40,385 nt of DNA from Bryobacterales bacterium (GTDB lineage Bacteria > Acidobacteriota > Terriglobia > Bryobacterales > Bryobacteraceae). The notes under the pieces were generated by a model. The model saw only the letters and a program-made list of their open reading frames with translations, ran no database searches and was not told the origin of the DNA. How positions within the stretch are numbered: position 1 is the stretch's first letter; every line of letters begins with the position of its first letter. This document shows positions 32,218 through 40,385 of this stretch, one piece after another. The DNA is taken from NCBI GenBank assembly GCA_016789925.1, contig JAEUQD010000541.1, positions 1 to 40,385 of the forward strand. The letters are read 5' to 3'. Position numbers and translations under genes: made by a program.

Positions 32218-32985
32218 CTATCCTGCTTTTTCCGCCGCCAGGAGATTCTTGATCTGTGCGTCCACTCGCGAAAGCACGCTCAGCGCCTTCATGGCGTCGT
32301 GGAACGATTGGACGGCCTTCTTGTAGTTAGGGTCCTTCTCGGCGGAGAGAACTTTGGCGCACTCATCGGCGCACTTCTTGGCTTCGACTTTGAAGAGTTC
32401 GAGAGCCTTGCGCGCCGGCACGACTTCCGACCGCGCGGCCGTCTTCGTGTACGTTTCAGCGGCTTTCATCGCGGCCTCGGCCTTCTTGAGAAGGTTGTTC
32501 TTCTTCTCCTGAACCGCAAACGGCGTGAACAACTTCTTGGCGGCGGCAATCGTACTCTTGACGTCCCCCTCCAGGCCCAGCCAGGTGATCGCCGTCTTGT
32601 TCGGCTCTTTCGTCTGCTGAAGTTGCTTGGCCTCTTTGGCCGCGTCTTCTTCGATCTTCTGCACGCCGAAGATGAGGTCCTTGTAGGCGGTCCAGATGAC
32701 CATGTCGGGGTCGTTCGGGTTGTTGACGAACTGTTTCTGCTCCTTCATGAGGAACGTACAGTAGACACCCCGGACAGACATCAGCTTGTTCAATGCCTGC
32801 TCCAGCGGCAACCGGTGCTTCTTTGCCAAAGCGGAGTCGATTTCTTTCAGCACCGGCGTAATGCCGCTCGCCTTTTGCACTGTCCCCAGGAGGATTTTCT
32901 TCGTGGTTTCCTGCGGCCTCTTGCTGCCGGTCGTCGTTCCAAAGGCCTTTTTCAGGGTTTCCCAGCGCTTTACATAGTCGGACAT
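32218..32985 (-). CDS. Lysine-rich all-helical protein, unknown function
   Basis: A 255-residue protein with about 39 lysines and strong helical periodicity (for example EKKNNLLKKAEAAMKAAETY and ALELFKVEAKKCADECAKVL). It has no signal peptide or membrane helix. I recognise no family. Its lysine and glutamate content is unlike that of its arginine-rich neighbours, which fits either a specialised structural protein or recent arrival. It stands alone: upstream is the pectate lyase on the same strand and downstream the convergent transglutaminase-like gene. A TATAAC hexamer ten bases before the ATG would give an almost leaderless transcript. Confidence 0.65.
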   Translation of the reverse strand: MSDYVKRWETLKKAFGTTTGSKRPQETTKKILLGTVQKASGITPVLKEIDSALAKKHRLPLEQALNKLMSVRGVYCTFLMKEQKQFVNNPNDPDMVIWTAYKDLIFGVQKIEEDAAKEAKQLQQTKEPNKTAITWLGLEGDVKSTIAAAKKLFTPFAVQEKKNNLLKKAEAAMKAAETYTKTAARSEVVPARKALELFKVEAKKCADECAKVLSAEKDPNYKKAVQSFHDAMKALSVLSRVDAQIKNLLAAEKAG

Positions 32986-32994
32986 CGTTCCGCA

Positions 32995-33023
32995 GTTATA
33001 TCAGAACAATGAACTCACTGCAA
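32995..33023 (-). promoter_or_regulatory. Candidate promoter of the lysine-rich gene
   Basis: On the minus strand, TTGCAG (33018-33023) and TATAAC (32995-33000) are separated by exactly 17 bases in the 45-base gap behind the pectate lyase. The -10 matches the sigma-70 consensus at five of six positions and the -35 at three. Transcription would begin about three bases before the ATG at 32985. Confidence 0.4.
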
Positions 33024-33030
33024 ACGAGGA

Positions 33031-34698
33031 TTATTGTAAGTAGGCCGCCAGGCGGCCCAGGTTGCGCGCAAAGTCCCCGGAACTGATGATGCGCTCCGGA
33101 GGAGCCTGTTCGCCGCCGAACACCTCCACCGTATCGTTCTCCTTCAAACGGATGATCTGGGCGCGGGAATTCGCGTTATCCCCCGCCGACCCGTCGGAGC
33201 GCCCTCGCCCCACTCGCAGGACCATGTCTTTGGCGGCATACACGAACATCACGCGGTTCGATTTGCCGATAGTGCCCATCTTGGTCCAGGCGCCGCGTTC
33301 ATCCAAAGACGATATCAACTGGCTCACTTCCGCCGCCGTCGGTTTGCCCGCCGCGCCTCGCCGCGGACGCTCGTCCCACGGAGACAGCGTGCGCAATTTG
33401 GCAGGGCGCTTGAGCGTCGCCGGGTCGGCCGCGGCGATCTTCTTGTAGTCCTCTTCGATGGCGGCAAGGTCGCGCCCGGATGTGAGCACCCCATAGTGCG
33501 TAATCACCGAATCGGGAGAATAGCTCACCTCGTAGCCGTCAATCAGGCGGCTGCCCATCCCCGCCGCTACCATGCGGCTCCCCTTGGTGATGTACAGCGG
33601 CCGGTTCGTCTTCAGTTCGTAGAAGCGCGCAACGACAGGGCCTTCGGGCATACGCCGGAAGACCTCCGCATCGGTACGGGCAACAAACGACTTCCTCAAG
33701 TAGGCTAGCGCTCGCGGAATCGGCTCGAGATACTTCTTGTCGCCGGTTTCGCGGTAGAGCGTCATCAGGATCCGCATGATGCCCTGCGACTCCCCACCGG
33801 TGACCGAGGGCGGCTCGAACACTCTCGCCCACGCTGGATGCATGTTGCGGTCATACTGCTGGGCCCATGCGGGTTGCGGATCCGGCATCTGGGCCATCAG
33901 GATAAACTGGCCTCCCTTTTCCGCCGCCGCCTTGAACCGCGGCTCGTTGTAGATGCGGTAGGCCTCGAGCATCATATCGATGGCGTCCGCGATCGAGTTG
34001 TCGTTGAACGTGTAGTGACTCTGATACTCCGGCCCAGGCCATTTCTTTGACCACGACTCCGGATAGCTTGCGCGGCGAACAGGGAACTGACTATGGTCGG
34101 GCGGAGTGCGGAATCGCTGTGGCCAGGCCCCGATCGGATACTGCGCCGCGATCAGTTTGTCGAGAGCGAACAGGGCGCCCTCGTGGATAGCTTTGTCGGA
34201 AAAGCCCAGTTCCTGGTCCACCCGCATCAGCACGCGCACGGCTGCCTGCGTAACGTTGTCGTCCAGGTTGGTTACGCCGCGTTTGTCGCTGCCGCAGTTG
34301 GAGTCCGCGCGGTACTCATACTGCTTTCGCTTTTCCGGATCGAACTCGATCAGGTAGTCCCAGCCGCCGCTGCACAACTGCCCCTTCAGTAGGGCGTGGG
34401 CGGCGGCGCGGGCATGCTCCAGAAATACCCGGTCCTTCGTAGCATCCCATGCCTGGAGATAGGCGAAGGCCACCACCGGCGTGGCCTCGCGCTGCACTTC
34501 CACCTGAGTCGGTCCTTCCGCCGACTCTGACCGGCCATAGGAAAGATCCGACGTGTAGTAGAAGTGATACCCGCCTTCCTTCGAAACCTTGTTCCGGTAA
34601 AAGTCGGCGGACTTGCGCATCGCGGCGAGCACGTCGTCGCGGGTGGGCGCCTGCGCCGCCAGCGAGGCGGCGCAGGCCAACAGCAAGAGTGGCTTCAT
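33031..34698 (-). CDS. Pectate lyase, polysaccharide lyase family 10-like
   Basis: A 555-residue exported protein (signal peptide MKPLLLLACAASLAAQ). The middle holds KLIAAQYPIGAWPQRF, SHYTFNDNSIADAIDMMLEA, PQPAWAQQYD, MHPAWARVFEPPSVTGGESQ and IMRILMTLYRETGDKKYLEP, the (alpha/alpha)-toroid pattern of PelA/PL10 pectic acid lyases. It would cut polygalacturonate by beta-elimination. The residues after about 390 form an extra region with no assigned role. It starts eight bases after the stop of the receptor gene, so the two form an operon. The mature enzyme is probably periplasmic or on the cell surface. Substrate specificity follows from the family. Confidence 0.82.
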   Translation of the reverse strand: MKPLLLLACAASLAAQAPTRDDVLAAMRKSADFYRNKVSKEGGYHFYYTSDLSYGRSESAEGPTQVEVQREATPVVAFAYLQAWDATKDRVFLEHARAAAHALLKGQLCSGGWDYLIEFDPEKRKQYEYRADSNCGSDKRGVTNLDDNVTQAAVRVLMRVDQELGFSDKAIHEGALFALDKLIAAQYPIGAWPQRFRTPPDHSQFPVRRASYPESWSKKWPGPEYQSHYTFNDNSIADAIDMMLEAYRIYNEPRFKAAAEKGGQFILMAQMPDPQPAWAQQYDRNMHPAWARVFEPPSVTGGESQGIMRILMTLYRETGDKKYLEPIPRALAYLRKSFVARTDAEVFRRMPEGPVVARFYELKTNRPLYITKGSRMVAAGMGSRLIDGYEVSYSPDSVITHYGVLTSGRDLAAIEEDYKKIAAADPATLKRPAKLRTLSPWDERPRRGAAGKPTAAEVSQLISSLDERGAWTKMGTIGKSNRVMFVYAAKDMVLRVGRGRSDGSAGDNANSRAQIIRLKENDTVEVFGGEQAPPERIISSGDFARNLGRLAAYLQ

Positions 34699-34705
34699 AG
34701 GATCA

Positions 34706-37700
34706 CTACCATTCCAGTCTCAACCCCATGCGGAAGTTGCGCGAGCCGCCGGCATCCAGGTCCAGTTCGCCACCGGCTGCCGTGATCACACCGGCGCTGG
34801 CAACCGCGTTGATGTTGACGCCGGGATTATTGAGGTTGGTTGTATTAAAGAAGTTGGTCGCGGTCATCTCCCAGCGGACGCGAGCCCGCTCGGCGATTAC
34901 GAAGTTCTTGGCAAGCCCCGCATTCACCACAGCCGACCCCGGCCCCTTGATGACTCCCTTCGCCGCGGTGCCGAAGAATCCGGGTGTTGGGGCGGCGAAG
35001 GCCCCAAGATCGAACCAGCGGGCAGTGGACCTCTCGGAGGTGGGGATATTGGCGTCGTACAGGTGATTCGGGCGGATGGTGACCTGGGCGGGCGTGCGGT
35101 TGTTGGTAAAGGCTGTTCCCGTCGGGTCGCTGACAGTCCACGTGGGAGTGAGATACTCTCCCGAGAAGAAGCTGTATACAGAGGTCCACTCCCAGCCCTT
35201 CAGAACCGCGCCCTTCAAGCCTCGGGCGGACTTGCCGAACGGGAATTCATACATCAGGTTCCCCGTCACCCGGTGCTTCGGAATGTCGAGCCAGACCGCG
35301 CGTTCGCGGGCTCGATCGTAGGCGTTCTCCGGGGATTCGCCGCGTTCCAGGTCGCCGATGTCGCGCGCCCACACCCACGACAGTTGATAGGCCAACCCGC
35401 GCGCAAAGCGGCGTTCCGCCTCCAATGTAAGCGAGTTGTACTGGTGGCCTGCGCCGTTGGACTGATACGTGATGTTCGGGTACCGCGGGAACATGCGAGG
35501 CTTGTCGACAAACAGGCGATTGTCAGGCAACGGCTGATTGATGTTGTAGCCCCAGTCGCCCTGGCGCGTGTTCGTGCCGATGTAGGACGCCCGGAATCCA
35601 GTGCTCCAGCGCTGATGCTCGATCGTGAAGTTATATTGCATCGAGTACGGTATGCGAAGGTCTTTTCTCACGGCGCCAGGCAGCGAGATCGAGGTGGGTC
35701 CGGCGACGGAAGTCGGGAAGACGACGGGAAGAACCACATCCGGAAGCGGCTGGGGATTCGTGTACGTGGGTTCGTTCACAATGAACGGCGCACCGCCCGC
35801 CGATGTCGTTCGCGGAATGATGTCGTAGAAAATACCGAACCCAGTACGGATCACGGTGTTCGGACCTAACGGCCGCCACGCAATACCCACGCGGGGCGCA
35901 AAGTTGTTCGAATCGTTCACAAGAAGCCGCTTCGGATGGTAGCCCAGCGAGGAAGCCTCGACGATATCCACATAGCCGCGCGGCAGCAGCGGACTCACGC
36001 GGTTGAGCGCGCCATCGGGAACCACGATCTTTCCGGTGCTCACGTCGAAGTTGGCCTGCTGGCCTTGACCTTCGTTCCAAGCCGGGTGCAACTCGTAACG
36101 GAGTCCGATGTTGAGAGTCAGGTCCTGGCGGATCTTCCATTCGTCCGTCGCGAAGAAATCCCAATTCCAACGCACGCGGTTAATGAACAAGTTCGCCGCG
36201 GCGCGGGAGGACGACGTTGGGATGCCGAGCAGAAAATCGGCATAGGCGTGGCCCGTGAAGCGGTTCGAGAAGGTGGCTGCGCCGAACAGATTCGTCGGCA
36301 TCTGCCAGTCTTCGTACAGCGTGCGTCCAGCGATCAGGCCGGCCTTGAAATTGTGCCGCCCGCGGAACCAACTGATGTGTTCCTGAAACTGCTGGGCGAG
36401 GTTCTTGAAACCGGGATGACGCCATTGGGTTTGGTTGATTTGGGTAATGCCCAACTGGGAAAACGTGACCTGAAACAGACCGTTGACGTCGGGGAGGTCG
36501 GGGCCGAGACCAGTCAGGCCGAGGTCGCGAACGACTTCCAGACCCATGAGTGGGCCGTGACGGGGGTTGTCGTTAAACGCATACCCCCAGCGCGACTCCA
36601 GTAGCAGGTTGGTCTTGATCGAAAACGTGTAGGAGAGGTTCACCGAGTTCGTATCCCGGGTCTGCCAGCGCTGGCCGATCGCCGGGAGTGGACTGTCGAA
36701 GTCGCGGGAGTGTGACCGGTTCCAGATATAACGGCCGAAGATGAAGTGTTTGTCGTTGAAGCGGTGATCGAGCCGGGTGGTTACGAAAGTATTGGGGTCG
36801 AACGCTCGCTGCGATTGAATTCGGTGGTTGTTGGCAAGAATGCGTGTCGTGTCTCCGAAGTTCGGCAGCGGATAGAACCGGTCCTGAATCTTCCGCGAAA
36901 CCGGATTCAGGCGGGACGCCGGAATCACGTTCCCCGCGAAAGGTGCGTTCCCGTTGAAAGGATCTCGGATCGCGGCCTCCCCCGCAAAGTTACCCGTCCG
37001 CCAGGGCGCAATCGGGACGGTCGAATTCCGATTGGACAGGATCAACGAACCGCGGGTCGTTTCAAACGACTGGTAGAAGAAGCTTTTGTTGCGGCCATCA
37101 TAGATTTTGGGGATATAAATCGGCCCCCCGATCGAAAAACCGGGGTTGTGACGCACCCCCGTGCCCCGCTGGGCGGCGAAGGCGTTCCGGGCTCGGAACC
37201 AGGGCGTCGCGTAGTAGTCGAAGGCCGACCCGTGCAACTCGTTGGAGCCCGATTTCGAAACAATCGTAACCTGGCCGATGCCGCCGAACTCGGCGGTGTT
37301 GTTCGCCATGTCAATACGCACTTCTTCAAACGATTCGACCTGTGAGACTAGCGGGGAAATCTGCGTCCCGTCGAATTGATTCGACAGAGTAATGCCGTCG
37401 ATGGAGGCATCCGACTGGTTGGCCCGGGACCCGGCGAACCGGCGCGTGGAGGAGTCGGCGCCGGCTTGCACAACTCCCGGCGATAGTCCGACAAAGTTCC
37501 AAAGGGAGCGCGTGTTAAGAGGCAGGGTGTTAATCTGCCGGGCAGACTTCGAATCCGAGATGCGAGCCGTCTCCGTTTCGATGAGGGTGGCCCCGGCGGT
37601 TACCTCCACGCTGGTTTCCACGGTTCCCACCTGGAGTTGAACGTCGATGCGCCTAACGTCCATGGCAACCAGTTGCACCTGTTGGAACACAGCCTCCTTG

Positions 37701-37951
37701 AAGCCCGCTGCTTGCACTCGCAGCGTGTATTCGCCCTCCAACAACTGGGCCACCGTAAAGCCGCCCACGGAGTTGGACTGCGCATTGAAGCGGTAGTTGG
37801 AACTCTTATGGATCGCTACAACCGTTGCTCCAGGAACCGCCGCGCCCGTGGCGTCGGTGACTGTGCCGGTGATCGTGGCGAAAGTGGTTTGCGCCGCAAC
37901 GGGCAGGCAAGCCAAAGTCGCGAGGAGAATCAAGCGAGATGATATTATCAT
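34706..37951 (-). CDS. Oar-like TonB-dependent receptor
   Basis: A 1081-residue outer-membrane receptor. A signal peptide (MIISSRLILLATLACLPVAAQ) is followed by the carboxypeptidase-like domain (about 22-100, ATITGTVTDATGAAVPGATV, GFTVAQLLEGEYTLRVQ) and a plug beginning near RQINTLPLNTRSLWNFVGLS. A large barrel ends in RMGLRLEW. This is the long Oar/cna-B type abundant in Solibacter-like Acidobacteria. The ribosome site GGGAGG lies five bases before the ATG, and a promoter is visible at 37975-38004. With the downstream pectate lyase, it probably imports or binds pectin fragments, although ligand specificity cannot be read from sequence. Confidence 0.88.
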   Translation of the reverse strand: MIISSRLILLATLACLPVAAQTTFATITGTVTDATGAAVPGATVVAIHKSSNYRFNAQSNSVGGFTVAQLLEGEYTLRVQAAGFKEAVFQQVQLVAMDVRRIDVQLQVGTVETSVEVTAGATLIETETARISDSKSARQINTLPLNTRSLWNFVGLSPGVVQAGADSSTRRFAGSRANQSDASIDGITLSNQFDGTQISPLVSQVESFEEVRIDMANNTAEFGGIGQVTIVSKSGSNELHGSAFDYYATPWFRARNAFAAQRGTGVRHNPGFSIGGPIYIPKIYDGRNKSFFYQSFETTRGSLILSNRNSTVPIAPWRTGNFAGEAAIRDPFNGNAPFAGNVIPASRLNPVSRKIQDRFYPLPNFGDTTRILANNHRIQSQRAFDPNTFVTTRLDHRFNDKHFIFGRYIWNRSHSRDFDSPLPAIGQRWQTRDTNSVNLSYTFSIKTNLLLESRWGYAFNDNPRHGPLMGLEVVRDLGLTGLGPDLPDVNGLFQVTFSQLGITQINQTQWRHPGFKNLAQQFQEHISWFRGRHNFKAGLIAGRTLYEDWQMPTNLFGAATFSNRFTGHAYADFLLGIPTSSSRAAANLFINRVRWNWDFFATDEWKIRQDLTLNIGLRYELHPAWNEGQGQQANFDVSTGKIVVPDGALNRVSPLLPRGYVDIVEASSLGYHPKRLLVNDSNNFAPRVGIAWRPLGPNTVIRTGFGIFYDIIPRTTSAGGAPFIVNEPTYTNPQPLPDVVLPVVFPTSVAGPTSISLPGAVRKDLRIPYSMQYNFTIEHQRWSTGFRASYIGTNTRQGDWGYNINQPLPDNRLFVDKPRMFPRYPNITYQSNGAGHQYNSLTLEAERRFARGLAYQLSWVWARDIGDLERGESPENAYDRARERAVWLDIPKHRVTGNLMYEFPFGKSARGLKGAVLKGWEWTSVYSFFSGEYLTPTWTVSDPTGTAFTNNRTPAQVTIRPNHLYDANIPTSERSTARWFDLGAFAAPTPGFFGTAAKGVIKGPGSAVVNAGLAKNFVIAERARVRWEMTATNFFNTTNLNNPGVNINAVASAGVITAAGGELDLDAGGSRNFRMGLRLEW

Positions 37952-37974
37952 CCAAACCTCCCAATCGTGCTGTC

Positions 37975-38004
37975 AGACTACCAGCCCGATTTCGGCAAAG
38001 TCAA
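37975..38004 (-). promoter_or_regulatory. Candidate sigma-70 promoter of the receptor/pectate lyase operon
   Basis: TTGACT (37999-38004) and TAGTCT (37975-37980), read on the minus strand, are separated by 18 bases. The -35 matches the consensus at five of six positions, and the -10 is weaker. Transcription would start about 17 bases before the ATG at 37951 and leaves the GGGAGG ribosome site inside the leader. Confidence 0.55.
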
Positions 38005-38042
38005 GGGAGGGAGGGGGTTCAGCGTCGGGAACTGGGGGCCGG

Positions 38043-38054
38043 CTAATTAATTAG
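38043..38054. promoter_or_regulatory. AT-rich 12-base palindrome upstream of the pectin operon
   Basis: CTAATTAATTAG is a perfect palindrome in otherwise GC-rich DNA, 39 bases upstream of the -35 element. GAACT (38029-38033) and AGTTC (38053-38057) form a second, wider repeat. An activator or repressor site controlling the operon is plausible but unproven. Confidence 0.35.
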
Positions 38055-38084
38055 TTCTCCGTGAAGGTGGCCGGGCGAGTTATC

Positions 38085-39506
38085 TTACACGATCTCCTTC
38101 AACACCCGGCCCTGGACTTCAGTGAGCCGCTCTTTCCGCCCCAAATGCATGAAAGACAAGGCGTCCTGATTCAAACCGAGCTGGTGGAGAATCGTCGTAT
38201 GAATGTCGCGGAAGTGAATCGGGTTCTCGACTGCCTTTAAGCCAATCGCGTCGGTAGCCCCCACCACCTGGCCGCCTTTGATTCCTCCGCCGGCCATCCA
38301 CATGGTGAAGCCGGTGTTGTGATGGTCACGGCCTTTGCCCCCCTGGGCTTCCGGCGACCGGCCGAATTCGCCGCCCCAGACGACCAGGGTTTCGTCGAGC
38401 ATTCCGCGCTGCTTCAGATCGGTGATCAGGGCGGCCACCGGCTGATCGGTCTGCACCGCCATCCGCAGGTGGTTCTCTTCGATATCGTCGTGGGCATCCC
38501 ACTGCAGGTTGCCTGGTCCGCCGCCCGAGACGACGCAGACGAACCGGACGCCCTTTTCGACTAGACGGCGCGCCAGCAGGCAACGCCGCCCATAGTCGTC
38601 GGTGTGCTGCTTGCCAACACCGTAGAGTTCCAAGGTCTTTGGCGATTCGCGCTTGAGGTCGAAGACCTCGGGCGCTTCGGTTTGCATCTTGAAAGCGAGG
38701 TCGTAGGCGCTGATGCGAGCGGCGAATTCGTCGTCGTCCGGCCGCATGTTCGCCTCATTTAGGCCGCGAATGAGCTTGACGGTTTCTTCCCGGTGGGCAC
38801 GGTCGACCCCTGGCGGCAGATCGAGGTTCAGAATGGGCTTCTTGCCGGCCCTGAACATGGTCGGCTGATAGACGGCCGGCAGGAACCCGTGCATATACAT
38901 AGGCTGCCCGGCTTCGAGCGCGCCATCCGGGTCCGGCATCACGACATAGGACGGCATCGCGTGGCTCTCGTTCCCCAACCCGTAAAGCACCCAGGAGCCC
39001 ATCGACGGAAACCCGGGAATGATGCGGCCCGTGAACAACTGATACTGCGCCGCCGAGTGAACCACCATGTCGCCATGGCACGACCGTAGAATCGCCAGTT
39101 CGTCCACCACCTGCGCCTGGTGCGGAAACAGGTCGGAGACTTCGACGCCACTCTTACCGTACTTTTTGAAGGTCCGCTTGGTGCCGAGGATCTTGGCCTC
39201 GTTGGTCACGAACTGATACTTCACTTCGCCAAACTCCTTGGGGCGCTTCTGGCCGTGGAGTTCATTCAGGAGTGGCTTGGGATCGAAGGTTTCCAGGTGC
39301 GAGGGCCCGCCTGCCATGAACAGGAAGATGACGTTCTTGGCTTTACCCGGGAAATGCGAAGGCTTGGCTTCCAGCGGGTTCTTGAGCGTTCCGGCGCGCA
39401 ACTGCTCCTGCGCCAGCATGGAAGTGAACGCCAGGCCGCCAAACCCGCAGAAGGCATCTGTTAGGAATTCGCGGCGGTTGCGCGTAAATCGTACATGTTC
39501 GGGCAC
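38085..39506 (-). CDS. DUF1501 (Tat-exported, sulfatase-like) protein
   Basis: A 473-residue protein starting at GTG (39506), with AAGGAG seven bases upstream. The twin-arginine signal NRREFLTDAFCGFGGLAF shows Tat export. KNVIFLFMAGGPSHLETFDP, FTGRIIPGFPSMGSWVLYGL, VVWGGEFGRSPEA and GRDHHNTGFTMWMAGGGIKG are DUF1501 hallmarks. The fold belongs to the alkaline-phosphatase/sulfatase superfamily, with His-rich metal-binding segments. These proteins occur with DUF1553 partners in Planctomycetes, Verrucomicrobia and Acidobacteria. No reaction is established. It begins 11 bases after the DUF1553 stop, so the two form an operon. Confidence 0.87.
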   Translation of the reverse strand: MPEHVRFTRNRREFLTDAFCGFGGLAFTSMLAQEQLRAGTLKNPLEAKPSHFPGKAKNVIFLFMAGGPSHLETFDPKPLLNELHGQKRPKEFGEVKYQFVTNEAKILGTKRTFKKYGKSGVEVSDLFPHQAQVVDELAILRSCHGDMVVHSAAQYQLFTGRIIPGFPSMGSWVLYGLGNESHAMPSYVVMPDPDGALEAGQPMYMHGFLPAVYQPTMFRAGKKPILNLDLPPGVDRAHREETVKLIRGLNEANMRPDDDEFAARISAYDLAFKMQTEAPEVFDLKRESPKTLELYGVGKQHTDDYGRRCLLARRLVEKGVRFVCVVSGGGPGNLQWDAHDDIEENHLRMAVQTDQPVAALITDLKQRGMLDETLVVWGGEFGRSPEAQGGKGRDHHNTGFTMWMAGGGIKGGQVVGATDAIGLKAVENPIHFRDIHTTILHQLGLNQDALSFMHLGRKERLTEVQGRVLKEIV

Positions 39507-39517
39507 GGGCGTTCTCC

Positions 39518-40385
39518 TTAGTTCACGTACAGGAAGGCGTTCAGGTTCAAGACCGCGAGCGCGAACTCACTGAGCTGGTTCTTCTTCAGGAACTCGACTC
39601 CCAGGGCCTTCTCCTTGACCGTTGGAGCGCGGCCGGCGGCGAGCCAGTAAGCCTTCGAGACAACCTGCTCGGGCGTTTTCGCCTCCTTGTCGAGCCGCGC
39701 GGCGAACGACCGGGCCATCGCATTGGCGAAATCGCCGTTCAGGAGTTCGAGGGCTTGGGGAGCATGGGTCGAGGTTTCACGCCGGGCGCAGGAGGTCTGC
39801 AAATCGGGGGCATCGAAGACTTCCATCATCGGCAGCCGCAGATTGCGCTTATGCAGCAGGTAGACGGAACGGCGGTCGTGTTCGGACGTATCCTTCGTGA
39901 CGGCCCACTGCGACGGCTTGTAGAGCAGATTGACCAACTCTTCGTCGGCGGGAACAATCACGCTGGGCCCGCCGGGTTTCGCATTGAGCCGTCCGGAGAT
40001 GGCGAGCATCGAGTCCCGAATCTCCTCGGCCTCCAGCCGGCGGCGGCTGAACTTCCACAATAAGGAATTTTCCGGGTCCTTCTCATGCGCCACCTTCTCT
40101 ATCAAAGGATTGCTGGACGCTTGCTGGTACGTCTTGCTCATCAGAATCAGCTTGTGAATCGGCTTCATCCGCCAGCCTTCGGCCACAAAACGGTTGGCCA
40201 GAAAGTCGAGCAACTCGCGGTTGGCCGGCCGCCCGCCCATGCGCCCGAAATCGTTGGGCGTCGAAACGATGCCGCGGCCGAAATGATACTGCCAGATCCG
40301 GTTGGCCATCACGCGAGCCGTCAGGGGGTTTTCGGGGTCTGTGATCCACTTGGCCAGTTCCTGGCGCGGAGCTTTGATGTCACCG
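39518..40385 (-). CDS. DUF1553 protein, C-terminal part (5' end outside the window)
   Basis: The visible 289 codons are the DUF1553 domain: LAKWITDPENPLTARVMANR, IWQYHFGRGIVSTPNDFG, FVAEGWRMKPIHKLILMS, RRRLEAEEIRDSMLA and the ending VLNLNAFLYVN. The frame stays open to the window edge at 40385, so the gene continues beyond it. Full-length proteins usually begin with a cytochrome-c-like domain and DUF1549, which suggests a periplasmic redox or carbohydrate-related role, but the function is not known. The stop lies 11 bases before the DUF1501 start, forming the typical pair. Confidence 0.88.
   Translation of the reverse strand, partial: GDIKAPRQELAKWITDPENPLTARVMANRIWQYHFGRGIVSTPNDFGRMGGRPANRELLDFLANRFVAEGWRMKPIHKLILMSKTYQQASSNPLIEKVAHEKDPENSLLWKFSRRRLEAEEIRDSMLAISGRLNAKPGGPSVIVPADEELVNLLYKPSQWAVTKDTSEHDRRSVYLLHKRNLRLPMMEVFDAPDLQTSCARRETSTHAPQALELLNGDFANAMARSFAARLDKEAKTPEQVVSKAYWLAAGRAPTVKEKALGVEFLKKNQLSEFALAVLNLNAFLYVN

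Noticed and set aside
1-40385. CRISPR arrays, insertion sequences and rRNA genes
   Set aside because: No regularly spaced direct repeats, transposase motifs or rRNA sequence were seen on reading either strand.

Overview
This 40.4 kb window is GC-rich, gene-dense bacterial chromosome. It most resembles an acidobacterium of the Solibacter/Bryobacter kind. The signs are large Oar-like TonB-dependent receptors with N-terminal carboxypeptidase-like domains, a DUF1501/DUF1553 pair, an S9D (glutamyl-endopeptidase-like) peptidase, a Tat-exported Gfo/Idh/MocA oxidoreductase, and hopanoid side-chain genes. This placement is inferred from gene content only. I see no phage, insertion sequence or CRISPR array. 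No gap between genes exceeds 300 bases.

Layout. 1-5.8 kb: a truncated ALDH7-like aldehyde dehydrogenase, a radical SAM protein of the SPL type and an S9D peptidase (all minus), a divergent Tat-signal oxidoreductase, and an exported DinB-like protein. 5.9-7.0 kb: a response regulator with an HD-GYP output domain. 7.0-10.3 kb: a tightly overlapping minus-strand operon hpnJ - small transporter - small transporter - hpnI, which builds and perhaps moves composite hopanoid head groups. 10.3-12.1 kb: an exported protein of unknown role, a FlK-like thioesterase, and a membrane-anchored coiled-coil protein. 12.1-14.8 kb: speA-trmJ. 14.9-17.8 kb: a complete protein-thiocarboxylate cysteine pathway, cysM-mec-cysO-moeZ, in which CysO ends GG-Glu instead of GG. 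17.8-20.4 kb: a class III aminotransferase and a CCA-adding enzyme. 20.4-26.2 kb: an APC permease with a UspA-like tail, KDG kinase, FabG, and a UbiD-family decarboxylase. 26.2-26.9 kb: a DUF433/DUF5615 toxin-antitoxin-like pair and tRNA-His. 26.9-31.5 kb: a TonB-dependent receptor, a strong terminator, and a translationally coupled pair of an amidase and an actin-like ATPase. 31.6-33.0 kb: two poorly characterised genes. 33.0-38.0 kb: a TonB-dependent receptor and PL10-like pectate lyase operon with a recognisable promoter. 38.1-40.4 kb: DUF1501 and a truncated DUF1553 gene.

How the parts connect. The receptor/pectate lyase operon and the KDG kinase fit pectin use, since galacturonate catabolism passes through 2-keto-3-deoxygluconate. 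HpnI and HpnJ make the sugar-derived cyclitol of composite hopanoids, but the deacetylase HpnK is not in the window and two EmrE/ArnE-F-like half transporters occupy the operon instead. MoeZ would activate CysO, CysM would add the sulfur to an activated serine, and Mec would release cysteine, and may also trim CysO. The most interesting candidates are the hopanoid operon with its possible flippase, the GG-Glu CysO, and the amidase/actin-like pair.
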